Below are positions 13,069-25,089 of a stretch of 64,000 bases of DNA, in pieces (position 1 is the first letter of the stretch; every line of letters starts with the position of its first letter). The position numbers were made by a program, and so were the translations under genes. The notes under the pieces are model-generated. The model was given only the letters and a program-made list of their open reading frames with translations, was not told the DNA's origin and searched no databases. This DNA comes from Liolophura sinensis (lineage: Eukaryota > Mollusca > Polyplacophora > Chitonida > Chitonidae). Where the stretch lies: NCBI RefSeq assembly GCF_032854445.1, contig NC_088300.1:77865966-77929965 (forward strand), in the 5' to 3' direction.

Positions 13069-13982
13069 CAGGGGTAGAAATGTTTTCTTACCACCTGTAA
13101 CAGAGACAGGTAGACTTTTTTCTTACCTGTCCCATCATTCTGACTTTCAGAAAGGCTATTCTGTGCTAGCGCTACCAATCGCCAATCGCATTTTGCGATC
13201 ATACTTTCAGTTTTGGCGAAATTATTTTTCCATCAACATCGCCACCTTTGCGAAAGGAATATCAGTCTATGGTATTACAAGAATACCTGGTTTCAGTAGC
13301 ATTTCCCTTTTTATTAAATATTCTGTCAGGACCGAGACTTCTGCACAGTTGCTCATTAAAACAAAACTTACTTGTGGAGGTTCAGTCTGCACTTGTTCCC
13401 ATTCCCAGTCCCATCTGCTTCCCATTCAAGAGAAACAACCGAGGAAAAGCATTTGGTTTGTGTGCGTTTAGATTTATATGTGTGTGTCTTAAGTTGCTCC
13501 CCTTTCCAGTTGTGAAACCATGCGTAATCCTTGAGCGGGAAAGTTATCAGTGCAGCCTAAAGATATACGCTTCTGTGGGGAGAGGAAGAGACCGGGACGA
13601 AAATGAACAATGGTCTTGCAGATTTAATTTGGCTGTTTCTATGATAACCAAGTGAGTTCTTCAACATTGAAGGTATGTTTGGTCTTGGAATTGAAAGCGT
13701 AAATACAATAGGTCCACTGACGACGGCCTTATCCACTAAATGACGTCCTAACAGTGATGACTTGTTCGGCCTGAAAATAACGAAGTCTTAAAACAACATT
13801 TTGATTATGGGAATGCCAGGTAATATCTAGAGAGTTCACAGTCATAGACATGCAAGAATATTCACATGATTGTAAACTTATTGAGCCTACCTGTCCCTGC
13901 AACAGGTGAATTTTTTTGTGACCGGTCGCCATGAAATATTTTCTGTCGCCGACTGGTGGACAGGCTTTATTTAAAACCCCTG
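13069..13982. mobile_element. Non-autonomous DNA transposon (hAT-like) inserted in the 33-bp array
   Basis: Ends read caggggt (13069-13075) and acccctg (up to 13982), a 7-bp terminal inverted repeat of the CAGGG type common in hAT elements. Subterminal inverted repeats of 22 bp (13092-13113 and 13887-13908) match at 19 positions. The flanks carry tcacag (13063-13068) and ttacag (13983-13988). Joining them restores a normal 33-bp satellite unit, so this is a 6-bp target duplication. No transposase frame was recognised in the 914 bp; the open frames inside (13163-13471, 13248-13655) have no known motif. The family call rests on termini only. Confidence 0.7.
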
Positions 13983-13988
13983 TTACAG

Positions 13989-14477
13989 ATACTGCGAGCT
14001 TGGATGTGGTTGACACTACACAACATTGCAAGCTTTTAGGATGTTAACATTACAGATACTGCGAGCTTGGATGTGGTTGGCATTACAGATATTGTGAGCT
14101 TGGATGTGGTTGGCATTACAGATACTGTGACCTTGGATGTGGTTGGCATTACAGATATTGTGAGCTTGGATGTGGTTGGCATTACAGATACTGTGACCTT
14201 GGATGTGGTTGGTATTACAGATACTGTGGGCTTGGATGTGGTTGGCATTACAGATACTGTGGGCTTGGATGTGGTTGGCATTACAGATACTGTGAGCTTG
14301 GATGTGGTTGGCATTACAGATACTGTGAGCTTGGATGTGGTTGGCATTACAGATACTGTGAGTTTTGAGGAAGATGTCATTAAATACCGTGAGCAATTGG
14401 AGAGGGATGACATAGCAGACATTGTGAGTTTGGGTTTGGTTAACATGACAGACATTGTGAGCTTGGATGAACATGTA
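13989..14477. repeat. 33-bp satellite, block 2, about 15 copies
   Basis: The unit gagcttggatgtggttggca plus ttacagatactgt repeats in 33-bp steps with low divergence. It gives open frames on both strands because 33 is divisible by 3. It continues block 1 to the left across the inserted element and block 3 to the right across the SINE at 14478-14815. Confidence 0.92.
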
Positions 14478-14815
14478 TGTATGCTTGGGGTTTAATGTCA
14501 TACTTAACAATTTTTCAGTCATATTAAGTGTGTGTAAATATACTGTGTCTTCTTGTGGCAGGGCGAGTCCATGCCACCACAGCGCTGTCACCACTGGAGA
14601 ATCATGCTGACACAAGACATAACACCCTACCCAGTCACATTATACTGACACCTGACCAACCAGTTCTGTTTCCTTGTTCTAGCCTCTCAGTGCTGAGAAC
14701 TAAGTGAAGCAGCAACAAGTGCCATTTTTTGAAAGTCTTTGGCATGACCCATCCTGGGCTTTGATCCCAGTCTCTCCAGACTTTGAGGCGGACGCTCTAA
14801 CCATTAAGCCACCAA
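14478..14815 (-). mobile_element. SINE family B, near full length, inserted in the 33-bp array
   Basis: The left end reads atgcttggggtttaatgtca and then acttaacaatttttcagtca. The right end, on the minus strand, is tRNA-like: a gtggcttaatgg A-box-like block, gcgtccgcctcaaagtc, and a B-box-like gggatcaaagccc. The same body appears at 48205-48488 and its left end again at 63876-64000. It separates two blocks of one 33-bp satellite. I did not find a convincing target duplication. Confidence 0.78.
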
Positions 14816-15312
14816 AGAAGGTCGACCTGTGATGAGGTTGACATAACAGATATTACGGCCTTGGATGAGGTTGTCATTATGAGCTTAGATGTTTAGATGA
14901 ACATTACAATCATTGTGAGTGTTGGATGTTGCTGACATTACAGCCATTATGAGCTTGGGTGTGGCTGACATTACAGCTATTGTGAGCTTGGACGTGGTTG
15001 ACATTACAGATATTGTAAGCTTGGATAGGTTTGACATTATGGTCACTGTAAGCTTGGATAGGTTTGACATTACGGTCATTGTAAACTTGGGTGTGTTTGA
15101 CATTATAGTCATTATGAGCTTGGATGTGGCTGACATTAGTCATTAAGATCTTGGATGTGGTTGACTTTACAGTCAGTGTGAGCTTAGATGTGGTTGACAA
15201 TACAGATATTGCGAGCTTGGATGTGGTTGACATCACAGTCATTGTGAGCATGGATGTGGCTGACATTACAGGCATTTTGACCTGGGATGAGATTGACATT
15301 ATGGAGCACTGA
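14816..15312. repeat. 33-bp satellite, block 3, about 15 copies
   Basis: Copies of gagcttggatgtggttgaca plus ttacagtcattgt. More diverged than block 2, with ggataggtttgac variants in the middle. The open frames over it on both strands are repeat artefacts. Confidence 0.88.
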
Positions 15313-15365
15313 GCCAAGTCATGGCGAATTTATTTAAAGTACCATAACTTTATTGTTAGGTTCAA

Positions 15366-16164
15366 ATGTCGCTTGGGATTTTCCTGTCCTCTTCCCTGAA
15401 TGAAGACAAGAATTATGGGGATGTACCCAGCAGGGTCACAGACACCAGCCGTCACACAAACACAACACTTAACACAATCTTTCTTTCTTTTTTTCCCTGG
15501 CAATTCCTATTCAAGGCGGGTATCAAATTTGATGTCACTTCACGCCATGACGGCTGGATTGGACACAGTTCAGTGATCATAAGTGTAAGGGTGCAAACGC
15601 TTTCTCTTGCCAAGCAGCTGGGAGTCAGGGGTCAACTGGTGCTCCACTTCGGCACCACTCACCCCTCACCTTAAATAGCTGCATATTTCACCAGGTATGA
15701 AGCTGCTGATTGATCCAGTAAAGTGATCAAGACAAACTGCTCATCAGCAGCTTAGATATAGCACTACAGCAGCACAATGTGTTGGTTAGCATCAGGGCCA
15801 GGCGACCTGTACAGGTAAACTACAAATACAGGTGCTCCACAAAGAAAACTGATACATTGCTGCGTATTAAACAAATAGTGCAAAGGCATACTTACTGTGC
15901 CAGGTGAATTGTCGAGGAGACAAATCAGGTCAACTCATTTGCTTGTACAATTTAATCTTCACAGCTGCCCATTCATCCAAGAGAGAGATTCAACAGAAAG
16001 TCTACCTGAAAAATTACCATACAATAAAAAAAAAGTTGACCCCAGTAGATGACATAGAAGAAAATGACTGAACCAAGAAAAGCTTTCATCATTGCCTGTT
16101 GACCTGGAAGAAATGGTGTGTAGATGTACCCCTTGAACCCCTACAGACATAATCCTGTAACATA
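15366..16164. other. Non-coding stretch, no gene seen
   Basis: An open frame at 15366-15674 (102 codons) begins with a hydrophobic stretch but shows no family that I recognise. A frame of that length is expected by chance at intervals in such DNA. Nothing else is identifiable. Confidence 0.35.
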
Positions 16165-16166
16165 CA

Positions 16167-16330
16167 GCACACACAGTAACACATGTACATCACACACAGT
16201 AACACATGTACATCACACACAGTAACACATGTACATCACACACAGTAACACATGTACATCACACACAGTAACACATGTACATCACACACAGTAACACATG
16301 TACATCACACACAGTAACACATGTACATGT
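16167..16330. repeat. 23-bp tandem repeat, about 7 copies
   Basis: The unit agtaacacatgtacatcaca plus cac repeats every 23 bp with almost no divergence. Each unit holds the self-complementary acatgt. Confidence 0.95.
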
Positions 16331-18226
16331 ACCTTTATATCACTCAACCAAAAAGTAAGTAATTAACTGTTATTTCTTCATAAAACTAAAAGTAGCAGAT
16401 ATCCAACACTAAAGAAAAAAAGAACACCTTTCAAATACGCTTTTCAGGTGTAAGCTAAAGAATGTCTAAAGGATAATTGCAATACTCTTAATTTTTGCCA
16501 AAAATTGTTATTAACAGGCTTCTTTCCAAAATAATTCATTAATGTACTTTTAAATATATACATTTACTATTATTCAATGCAATGCTGTACAGAAAATGTT
16601 CACTTTTCTTGTCTTTAGAACATTGCGACATCATTGGTGGTGTGAATCATTCATATTTACAAAAATGTAACCATCCACACAACTGAAAAGAGTATCAAGA
16701 AATTAATCATAAATCCATACGTCAGACATAGACAAGGCACATGTGTTAACTTCACCATCAACACAAGGCTATCACTGAGAGACCATTTGTCTCAGTACTG
16801 TTTGCAGGAAGAGCTTTTTCATTGGAAAAGACACAGTCAGTGTGGTACCTGTTGTGGCTTGTAACGTAATCGGAATAATACCAGAAAATCCAGTGAACAA
16901 TATACATGTATGTTAACATAACTTCAAAAGAAAAAACTTCAAAATTTAAATTTTAACAAAACATAATTTTACACAGGTACATCTTGCCAGAAAGTTTCTT
17001 ATTCTCCATGAAAGACAGTCAACTCTGACAACTTGTTTAAATTTGAGCAATACGTGTATTCTCAAAAACAACATACGTGTGACTTGTGTAAACTAGGCTC
17101 ACTTTTCATAAGCATGTACATCGGCCTTTTCATTATTAATTACAAACACTTTAGCCTTAGTTTTCAACTAGAAGAAAAAAAAAGAAGAGCTCGACTGAAT
17201 TTGTGATATGTGGGACAATGGGATAATAAACCAGTTTTAGCGATGTTTTGTGATTTATGTGAACAGTGACAGATGAAAGGGATGTCTCAGTTATCCACTT
17301 GGCCAATGTCTCTTGGGTAACTCTGAGGTACTGCATGATTGATGTCAGCATGAGGCAGGCCTAAATCACACGAGGTGTGTGCAAAGACAACAGGCTTACC
17401 TCCCTTGGTGAAATAGGCAACCTTTGATTTAATGCACACATCAAACAACATCATCATATTTCAGATGCCAGGCAAACAGCAAACTACAGGAAAAAGAACA
17501 TCTGAACATTAATAACATCATGTAACCAGAAGACCATTTACTAGCATGCACTGCTACAATGTACCATGAGCAACACTGCTACATGGCCATTAACAAATGT
17601 AAACTATTGTGACATCATGCTACAAGAAGTTATTTCTGATGGTTATATAATGGCATAGCTACATGTGCATATAATAAAATATACATACATCAGTTAAAAT
17701 TGGAAAACCACTTTTCACAAGACCCCCCCCCCCCCCCCAACAATTTCAAGGATCTCAATTATGGGACCAGGATCTTTCCCATCATGAGTGCAGATACATG
17801 TATGATCCAATTGCGACACATTTTGCGACAAAGGTCACTTAGCCTATGTGACTGGGAGTTGTACGTGTCCAAATCACAGATATCCCATGTAACTCCTAAG
17901 GTCTAATCAGGATTTGGGTCCAATATTAAACGTATATCACTTACTCTTAAAACACACTCAATCCCGATGTGCAGAAATGCCATGACATCAGTCCCAGTAT
18001 TACAAACTGCAGAGCAGGGAATACCAAATTGTGGTCATTCCAGGGTTTTCAAGGGAATACTGATGTACAAGCACAGAATACCATGACCACAATCTTTGAA
18101 ACTTACACAGGCTGTAGCAAGTAGAGGTACATGGATTATGAACACAAATATATATAGAGTAAATGGTCTACAAGTTTCTCCTATGTTGTACAGTTTGCCC
18201 GATTGAGAGAATTACGCTGATCTTAG
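16331..18226. other. Non-coding stretch with a poly-C run
   Basis: AT-rich, no exon-like segment. A homopolymer of about 17 C lies at 17722-17738. The small open frames nearby have no recognisable product. Confidence 0.5.
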
Positions 18227-18357
18227 AAAGGTGATTTTAGGTTCATTTAGAAGGTGGGGTAGTATCCTGCTGCTTGTAAGCTCAAGCACCAGAAGGTGAT
18301 TTGAGGTTCATTTAGAAGGTGGAGTGGTTTCCTGCTGCTTGTAAGCTCAAGCACCAG
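18227..18357. repeat. 65-bp direct duplication
   Basis: Two adjacent copies carry ttaggttcatttagaaggtg then cctgctgcttgtaagctcaa and gcaccaga, 65 bp apart, with a few substitutions. Confidence 0.9.
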
Positions 18358-18359
18358 AA

Positions 18360-19005
18360 ATACTATTTTATGACATTTATTTGGTTCCAAAATTGTATTT
18401 TTTCAGGCCAAATTTTAGGTCCTTTATCATATTTCGCATTTTGGAATTTATGACACTGTTTTACATTGAAGTTATGAGTTTACTGGTTGAGGAAACTTAC
18501 AATCTGTGAACCTCACTTAATACTGTGTTACAAAATCCTCATGTTAATTTTAGTTTCATTATACATGCACCATAAGACAAAAGAAAATGTGAGTCAGAGT
18601 ACATGTAGTCCATGTAGGCAGAGCTATATCACATTAACATTAAGGAACAAGGTCATGGGTCAAACTGTGATAGCCCGAGGCAGCCTCTAACCATTTAGTT
18701 AACAAAAACTCAGCTAAAACAAAGCAGGTTTTACAAGAACCACAACATCAGAAAAAGACTTGTGTGTACAAGGACTGTAAATAAAGCCCACACTTTCAGC
18801 TTTCTGAAGATCCTTCGACAGAGGATAACACCATTTTGTGCTGACACAATAGACATACAACCTTTGACTCCAAATGTTGACAGGATAAAATGAGTGGTAA
18901 TTATTTCAAATGTTTTTCGTTTAAATTAACAACTCTGCCTTTAGAAAAGCAATTTTACACTCTAGAGAATGAATGATTATTGGTTTGTCCATATATTTCA
19001 GCCAT
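18360..19005. other. Non-coding stretch, no gene seen
   Basis: No repeat or coding segment recognised. Confidence 0.4.
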
Positions 19006-19170
19006 ATTGTGGTGGTACATTTTTCTGACTGTTCTGCTTGGGTTTAATGTTACTTTCCACATTATTTTCATCGTATCACAATGGCATCTCCTTGAGGTTC
19101 TCCTGTCACATTCCAGCATATTTATAATGCTGCCTCACTGAAATACCATGCTGAAGACACCAGACACTTT
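19006..19170 (-). mobile_element. SINE family B-like fragment
   Basis: The left part has tgcttgggtttaatgttact, matching the left end of family B, and the right part has accatgctgaagacaccaga, matching the interior of the copy at 48205-48488 (atgccaaagacaccagaca). The rest is eroded and the tRNA-like head is not visible. The open frames that overlap it at 19135-19635 are probably by-products. Confidence 0.55.
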
Positions 19171-20590
19171 TTGCCTAATTGAACAGCCTACTCCCTTTTG
19201 TCGATCATATTTCCCCGGAGTGGTGCTCTGAGGAAGCCAGTAGGCCAGGTGGCTTTTTCTTCTTTTTTTATGAAAATAGGAAACGGTGTACCTGGAGAAA
19301 ACCACCAACCTTCTAGTCAAGCAACCAAAAGGGCACATAAACAGATCAAAACGTACAACATCGTGCATGTTATACCACGCACATCTTCTGGCAAGAGAGA
19401 CATTTGTCTTAATCAAACCCCAACAAGATGGCAAAATTATGGGGTGATAAAACATGAAAAATGGTTAAAATTCTTACAGCTATCAGGCAACGTTCATGCA
19501 ACAGTGAGTCAAGCCTCTCAGTCAAATGACAAATCCATTCTGTTAAAAGGCTTCATACTGGATCCGCCTTTTTTTGGTCATTTAAAAAGCCTTTGTGGAT
19601 TTCTTCTCTACCATGCATATCTGAGCCTCCTCTGATTAATACCTCCATTTTCTCTAATCTGTAACTGATATCCTCAAACACATTAATATAGCAGAACACT
19701 CTACAGGGTCTTCTCACCAAAACCCTGACTTACAACAGGGCTGCCAAATCGCATACATTGGATACTCTGTACTGAGTACACGAACTCTCAAATGTCATAC
19801 AAAACACCAACTACCGTCATAGATTATTGACTAATTACTTGACTTTGTCTGCAGGAAATACATCGCGTACAGTGTGTTCACCTTCAGTTTTAGACCTGAC
19901 AGAGTTTTTATCGGTGAATTACAATGTAGTTCATCAGAAACAAACATTACATTCCCCTGTTAACACGCTTCAGTACATCCTGACAGATCCACCAGGGGGC
20001 AAGCCCTGCATGCTAATGAGCTGGGGGCAACTGGAGACACAGGCATGTTAAGTGTGCCACCACATAACTCTGTTAACGGTTCATCAATGTGAGAACAACA
20101 AGCCTCTGTACATTCAGAAAACTGAGGAAAAATACTGAGGCAAGGACAATCAGTTGTTAGCGTAGATACATGTATATGTATCTAATGTAATATGACTTAG
20201 ATGCCAGGAATTTCACCTATTCTATATTAGCGCTAAAGTCACATGTACTTGTATAGTAGCATTCACAATGTTTTGCATTAATAACACTGGATCCATTTCC
20301 ATAATTGTTATTTTTATCCCTTTATCTTAATAGAGATACTTGTTCATTCATTGTGCTTAAAGAAAAAGAAAGCTCAAATATGAAGTAAGGACAGCTGAAA
20401 ACTATGCGTAAAAATACTTTTATTTATCTTCAGATGTTTTTAACAGTGTTGAAAGGCATTCAAATATTTGAATACTATGGTGGGCTTTAAGATGGTATTT
20501 AGGAACTCTGACATCACATTACCTTTTTTTCCCCCCTGATGTTCAGCAGAAGAAAGGAATTTTTGGGAACATTATTTCAGTAATCTTTCA
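19171..20590. other. Non-coding stretch, no gene seen
   Basis: The plus-strand open frame at 19198-19635 (145 codons) starts in repeat-like sequence with gaggaagccag and ggagaaaaccacc motifs reminiscent of SINE bodies. It has no recognisable domain. I do not call it a gene. Confidence 0.4.
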
Positions 20591-20985
20591 CTAATGGGTA
20601 TGGGAGGGGGTGGGGCGGGTGAGTGAGAAAAGGTTAGGTGTCACATCCCATGAAGCTGGCTGCTAACAGCACTGGCATGGGAAGGGGTGGGGTGGGTGAG
20701 TGAGATAGGTTAGGTGTCACATCCTATGAAGCTGGCTGCTGTCAGCACTGGCATGGGAGGGTGTGGGGTGGGTGAGTGAGATAGGTTAGGTGTCACATCC
20801 CATGAAGCTGGCTGCTGACAGCACTGGCATGGGAGGGGGTGGGTGGGTGGGTGGGTGAGTGAGATAGATTTGGTGTCACATCCCATGAAGCTGGGTGCTG
20901 ACAGCATTGGCATGGGAGGGGGTGGGGTGAGTGAGAAAAGGTTAGGTGTCACATCCCATGAAGCTGGCTGCTGACAGTGCAGGAA
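20591..20985. repeat. About 76-bp tandem repeat, 5 copies
   Basis: Copies begin with catgggagggggtggggtgg at about 20597, 20676, 20752, 20828 and 20911 and continue with gttaggtgtcacatcccatg, then aagctggctgctgacag. The G-rich part is variable in length (extra ggtg steps in the fourth copy). The final core aagctggctgctgacag continues into the next array. Confidence 0.9.
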
Positions 20986-21700
20986 TAACGAGATCCTGAA
21001 GGTCAAGTGCCATATCTCCAGTGTGACAGGCTTGACTTCAGCTCTCATGAAGCTGGCTGCTGACAACACAGCCATGACAGAATCCTGAAGGTCAAGTGCC
21101 ATATCTCCAGTGTGACAGGCTGGACTCCAGCTCTCATGAAGTTGGCTGCTGACAGTGAAGGAATAATGGGCTCCTGAAGGTCAAGTGCCATATCTCCAGT
21201 GTGACAGGCAGGACTCCAGCTCTCATGAAGTTGGCTGCTGACAGTGCAGGAATAATGGGATCCTGAAGGTCAAGTGCCATATCTCCAGTGTGACAGACAG
21301 GACTCCAGCTCTCATGAAGTTGGCTGCTGACAGTGAAGGAATAATGGGCTCCTGAAGGTCAAGTGCCATATCTCCAGTGTGACAGGCAGGACTCCAGCTC
21401 TCATGAAGTTGGCTGCTGACAACACAGCCATGACAGAATCCTGAAGGTCAAGTGCCATATCTCCAGTGTGACAGACAGGACTTCAGCCCTCATGAAGCTA
21501 GCTGCTACCAGTGCAGGCATGATGGGATCCTGAAGGTCAAGTGTCAAATCTCCAGTGTGATGAACAGGACTTCTGCTTTCAGGAATCCGAATGCTGACAG
21601 CACAAACATGACAGGATCCTGAAGGTCAAGTCAGTTCTCGTGAAGCTGGTTGCTAACAATACATGAATGACAGGATGCTGAAGGTCAAGTGTCACATCTA
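20986..21700. repeat. About 90-bp tandem repeat, about 9 copies
   Basis: The phrase tcctgaaggtcaagtgccat recurs about every 89-91 bp from 20992 to 21671, followed by atctccagtgtgacagg, ctccagctctcatgaag and ttggctgctgacag. The right-hand copies are shortened and diverged. It shares the ctcatgaagctggctgctga core with the adjoining 76-bp array, so one array probably grew from the other. Confidence 0.9.
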
Positions 21701-23600
21701 TAGTGTGGGATTGACCAGGACAGCTGTATTTTTTGTGTAATCTTGTCACTGTTAGCCAACAACAGTTGAAGCTGATCTCATGAAAGGATGCAAAAAATGC
21801 TCACATTTGAAACTGACTGTTGGGGGGGGGGGAGTTTTTTTTTTTTATTCGTTTTTTTTTAAGTTGATAACTATGAACCTGTGCTAAAACCTGGCAGCTT
21901 GTAATGCAAATCTTCACAATATGACTCGCCAATCACCAAATAATGCATATACATGGGTTATGGACTAACAGTTTTAGATACTGTGCTCTTCACTGAACCA
22001 AAGAAGACCTGTGTTCAAAGAGCTATCATACACTACAAGCTCTTTGTAAACTGGCCTCTGGTGCCGACTGGTCATCTCCAAAAAGTAGTGCACTTTATTT
22101 TAATTATGTGCTTCTCAAGACTCTCAACAATCCACACAGAACAGGTCAATTGGATCGTATCATCTTTATGGCATGTCCTATCACTGAGCATATAACACCT
22201 ATGCTCATCTTTTCATTCTCTCTGCCTTGTATAATTTTCTTACCACATTTCTGGGTCACAAATCAGTCCTTCACCATTTCATGGATGTAACTTTTTGTTT
22301 ATCAATACTTATCTCATGTTTATTTCATGCCATGAGAAACATAATTTTTGCTAATTGTTCCTGATGTTGCCATATATTTAATGATTACGCATTACGCAAA
22401 AGCCATGTAGGTGACACTTAACTAGGCCCTTTCACCCATTCCCAGTGTGGACAGACCAGTATTTCAACTTACATGTACATGTATAATGTACAGCAAACAA
22501 CTTTGTACAGGAAACAAGGAAAGAAGTACATGTGGAGTGCCAAAAATGCCGATCAATGCAGGCTGAAAATAAACCTTCACTTTGTTTTTGACAGATGTAA
22601 GTTGTCAATAGAGGCCCACAGTTACAAAATTAACCCTACTTCAATTCCTAGTTTACAAGCAGAGGACATGGAAACTAGACATTCAATGAATAACACTGCT
22701 CATACTGACTATGGCTGCTGCAATGATTCATTTGACAAAATCGTCAACTAGGTGTTCACACAATTCTTCGAGGAATCCCCAACACAACTATTGAACATTT
22801 GGCTCAATGAAAACAGGCCAGCAATCTATATAATTAAGAAAGCAAATCATACTAAAGTCAAACCTTGAGTGTCTCAATTTGGTCAAAATCTCAACTCTTG
22901 AGACAGAAACTGATTAGGCCGACCAAGACTGAGGCTAAATTCCAAAATACAATAATCACATCTCCATCAATGCTGCTGAGTTTTGCACACTAAATGACCT
23001 CAACAGGTCCATTTTTCATGCAGTTATTTACATCTTCAGACTGACAGATCTACAGTAATAGAGCTGGTTATGCCTGCCTAGAATGGACACAACAAGAAAT
23101 TGTTCCACTAATGAACACTATAACCACCACCCTTGGCCACACACCCTGACCAGGCCACATATGTGCCTTGACCAAAACATTCTCTAAAAGCTTCACGCAG
23201 CTCAGATAGTGGCCAAATGCAAGCCCTAGCTTCTTAAAACCAATGAGACTGGTCTGAGGTTTGTATAACGGAGACAGAGAAAGAAGTGTTCCAGACAGCA
23301 GACATAGATGGACAGCGGTATTGAGTGCAACAGAAGTACACATAAACCTATGGGAGAGCAGAGAATTTAGCAAAGCACCAAAATAAAAGAGGATTTTAAG
23401 ATTATGGAATGTTACCAAGATCTTTTCTTCCCCTCCATTACAACAATCACAGCTCAATTACTGATCCTTGGCCCATCTCCTGTAAGAGCTCATCCTTCTC
23501 TACAAAAAAGTAGTTCAGATGACGACGAATAGCATCCCAGGAAATTCCTCACAAAAATGGCCCTGGATGCTGATAGAGAACTGGAACAGTTTTACACTGC
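21701..23600. other. Non-coding stretch, no gene seen
   Basis: Contains a poly-G run followed by poly-T (about 21823-21860). Open frames at 21953-22195, 22473-22751 (plus) and 23068-23457 (minus) show no recognisable domain. Confidence 0.4.
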
Positions 23601-23606
23601 AATATT

Positions 23607-23992
23607 TGCCTGACACAGTACCTCTGCCTGACACAGTACCTCTGCCTGACACAGTACCTCTGCCTGACACAGTACCTCTGACTGACACAGTACCTCTGCC
23701 TGACACAGTACCTCTGACTGACACAGTACCTCTGACTGACACAGTACCTCTGCCTGACACAGTACCTCTGACTGACACAGTACCTCTGCCTGACACAGTA
23801 CCTCTGACTGACACAGTACCTCTGACTGACACAGTACCTCTGCCTGACACAGTACCTCTGACTGACACAGTACCTCTGCCTGACACAGTACCTCTGACTG
23901 ACACAGTACCTCTGACTGACACAGTACCTCTGACTGACACAGTACCTCTGCCTGACACAGTACCTCTGCCTGACACAGTACCTCTGCCGTGT
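23607..23992. repeat. 18-bp minisatellite, 22 units, with a 5-unit higher-order pattern
   Basis: Units read cctgacacagtacctctg, with a c or an a at one position (ctgcctg or ctgactg). Reading c as P and a as T, the order is PPPP TPTTP TPTTP TPTT TPPP, so a 90-bp block of five units was itself duplicated. Open frames in four or more reading frames cover the array because the unit has no stops; they do not indicate a gene. Confidence 0.95.
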
Positions 23993-24024
23993 AACATTCA
24001 TCTGATGCCTTGTGTCCCTTAACA

Positions 24025-24524
24025 CAGAGGCTGTATGAAAGCATAGATACCAAGGACAGCAAGGCCTTCAGAGAATACTGGTAGCCCGCCGGATTGAGCA
24101 GTTTGTAAAACTGCATAATGTTCAAGTCATGTGACACAAGGTTCATTCAAACAATGACCTCTAGACCCCAAAAAGTAGAATGACACCACCATATATTCTC
24201 TAATTATAGAATGTTAAGATCCTGCTATTAAATTAACAAAAAAGACCAAAATTATTATACTGTCACCACTATCACTGTTTATCATATGCATCAGGATTGC
24301 AGAGCAATGACTTCATATGAAGTTATGGAGTTGTAAATCATTGTGGTAAAGGTCACTATGAGGAGTTAGTACACAAACTTAAATCAAAGATCTTTGATAT
24401 GCAAATCTCGAACTGCATCTGACAATCCATGTACTATGGGAGGCCACTGCAGCCCTGTGAATAGCTGAGCAATATGTTGAGCTATGAGGTAAAAGACTTC
24501 CTTGGTCTTTGATGAAAATCGCTA
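24025..24524. other. Non-coding spacer between two arrays
   Basis: AT-rich, no coding segment or repeat unit recognised. It separates the 18-bp and 42-bp minisatellites. Confidence 0.5.
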
Positions 24525-25085
24525 CCTATGACTGCCTATCTGTGTACTATCGGAGGCCACTGCAACCCTATGACTGGCTATCTTTGTACTATGGGAGGCC
24601 ACTGCAACCCTATGATTGGCTATCTGTGTACTATGTGGGGCCACTGCGACCCTATGACTGACTATCTGTGTACTATGGGTGACCATTGAAACCCTATGAT
24701 TGGCTATCTGTGTACTATGGGAGGCCACTGCAACCCTATGATTGACTATCTGTGTACTATGGGGGGCCACTGCGACCCTATGACTGACTATCTGTGTACT
24801 ATGTGGGGCCACTGCGACCCTATGACTGACTATCTGTGTACTATGGGTGACCATTGAAACCCTATGATTGGCTATCTGTGTACTACGGGAGGCCACTGCC
24901 ACCCTATGACTGCTTATCTGTGTACTATGGGAGGCCACTGCAACCCTATGATTGGCTATCTGTGTACTATGGGAGGCCACTGCAACCCTATGATTGGCTA
25001 TCTGTGTACTATGGGGGGCCACTGCGACCCTATGTTTGACTATCTGTGTACTATGGGTGACCGTTGCAACCCTATGACTGGCAAA
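24525..25085. repeat. 42-bp minisatellite, about 13 copies
   Basis: The unit ctatgattggctatctgtgt plus actatgggaggccactgcaa and cc repeats every 42 bp. Two variants, gattggc and gactgac, and gggaggcc/gtggggcc/gggtgacc, are arranged in runs that repeat (for example gtggggcc then gggtgacc at 24640-24690 and 24800-24860). The open frames on both strands are artefacts of a unit divisible by 3. Confidence 0.93.
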
Positions 25086-25089
25086 AATC

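Noticed and set aside
15366-15674. 102-codon frame with a hydrophobic start
   Set aside because: No signal-peptide cleavage pattern or domain that I can defend.
16167-16330. CRISPR-like array
   Set aside because: Direct tandem units of 23 bp without unique spacers, in a eukaryotic setting with no cas genes.
19198-19635. 145-codon frame as a gene
   Set aside because: Lies across eroded SINE-like sequence with no recognisable domain.
23515-24146. Four overlapping frames over the 18-bp array
   Set aside because: The unit has no stop in these frames; the peptides are simple repeats.
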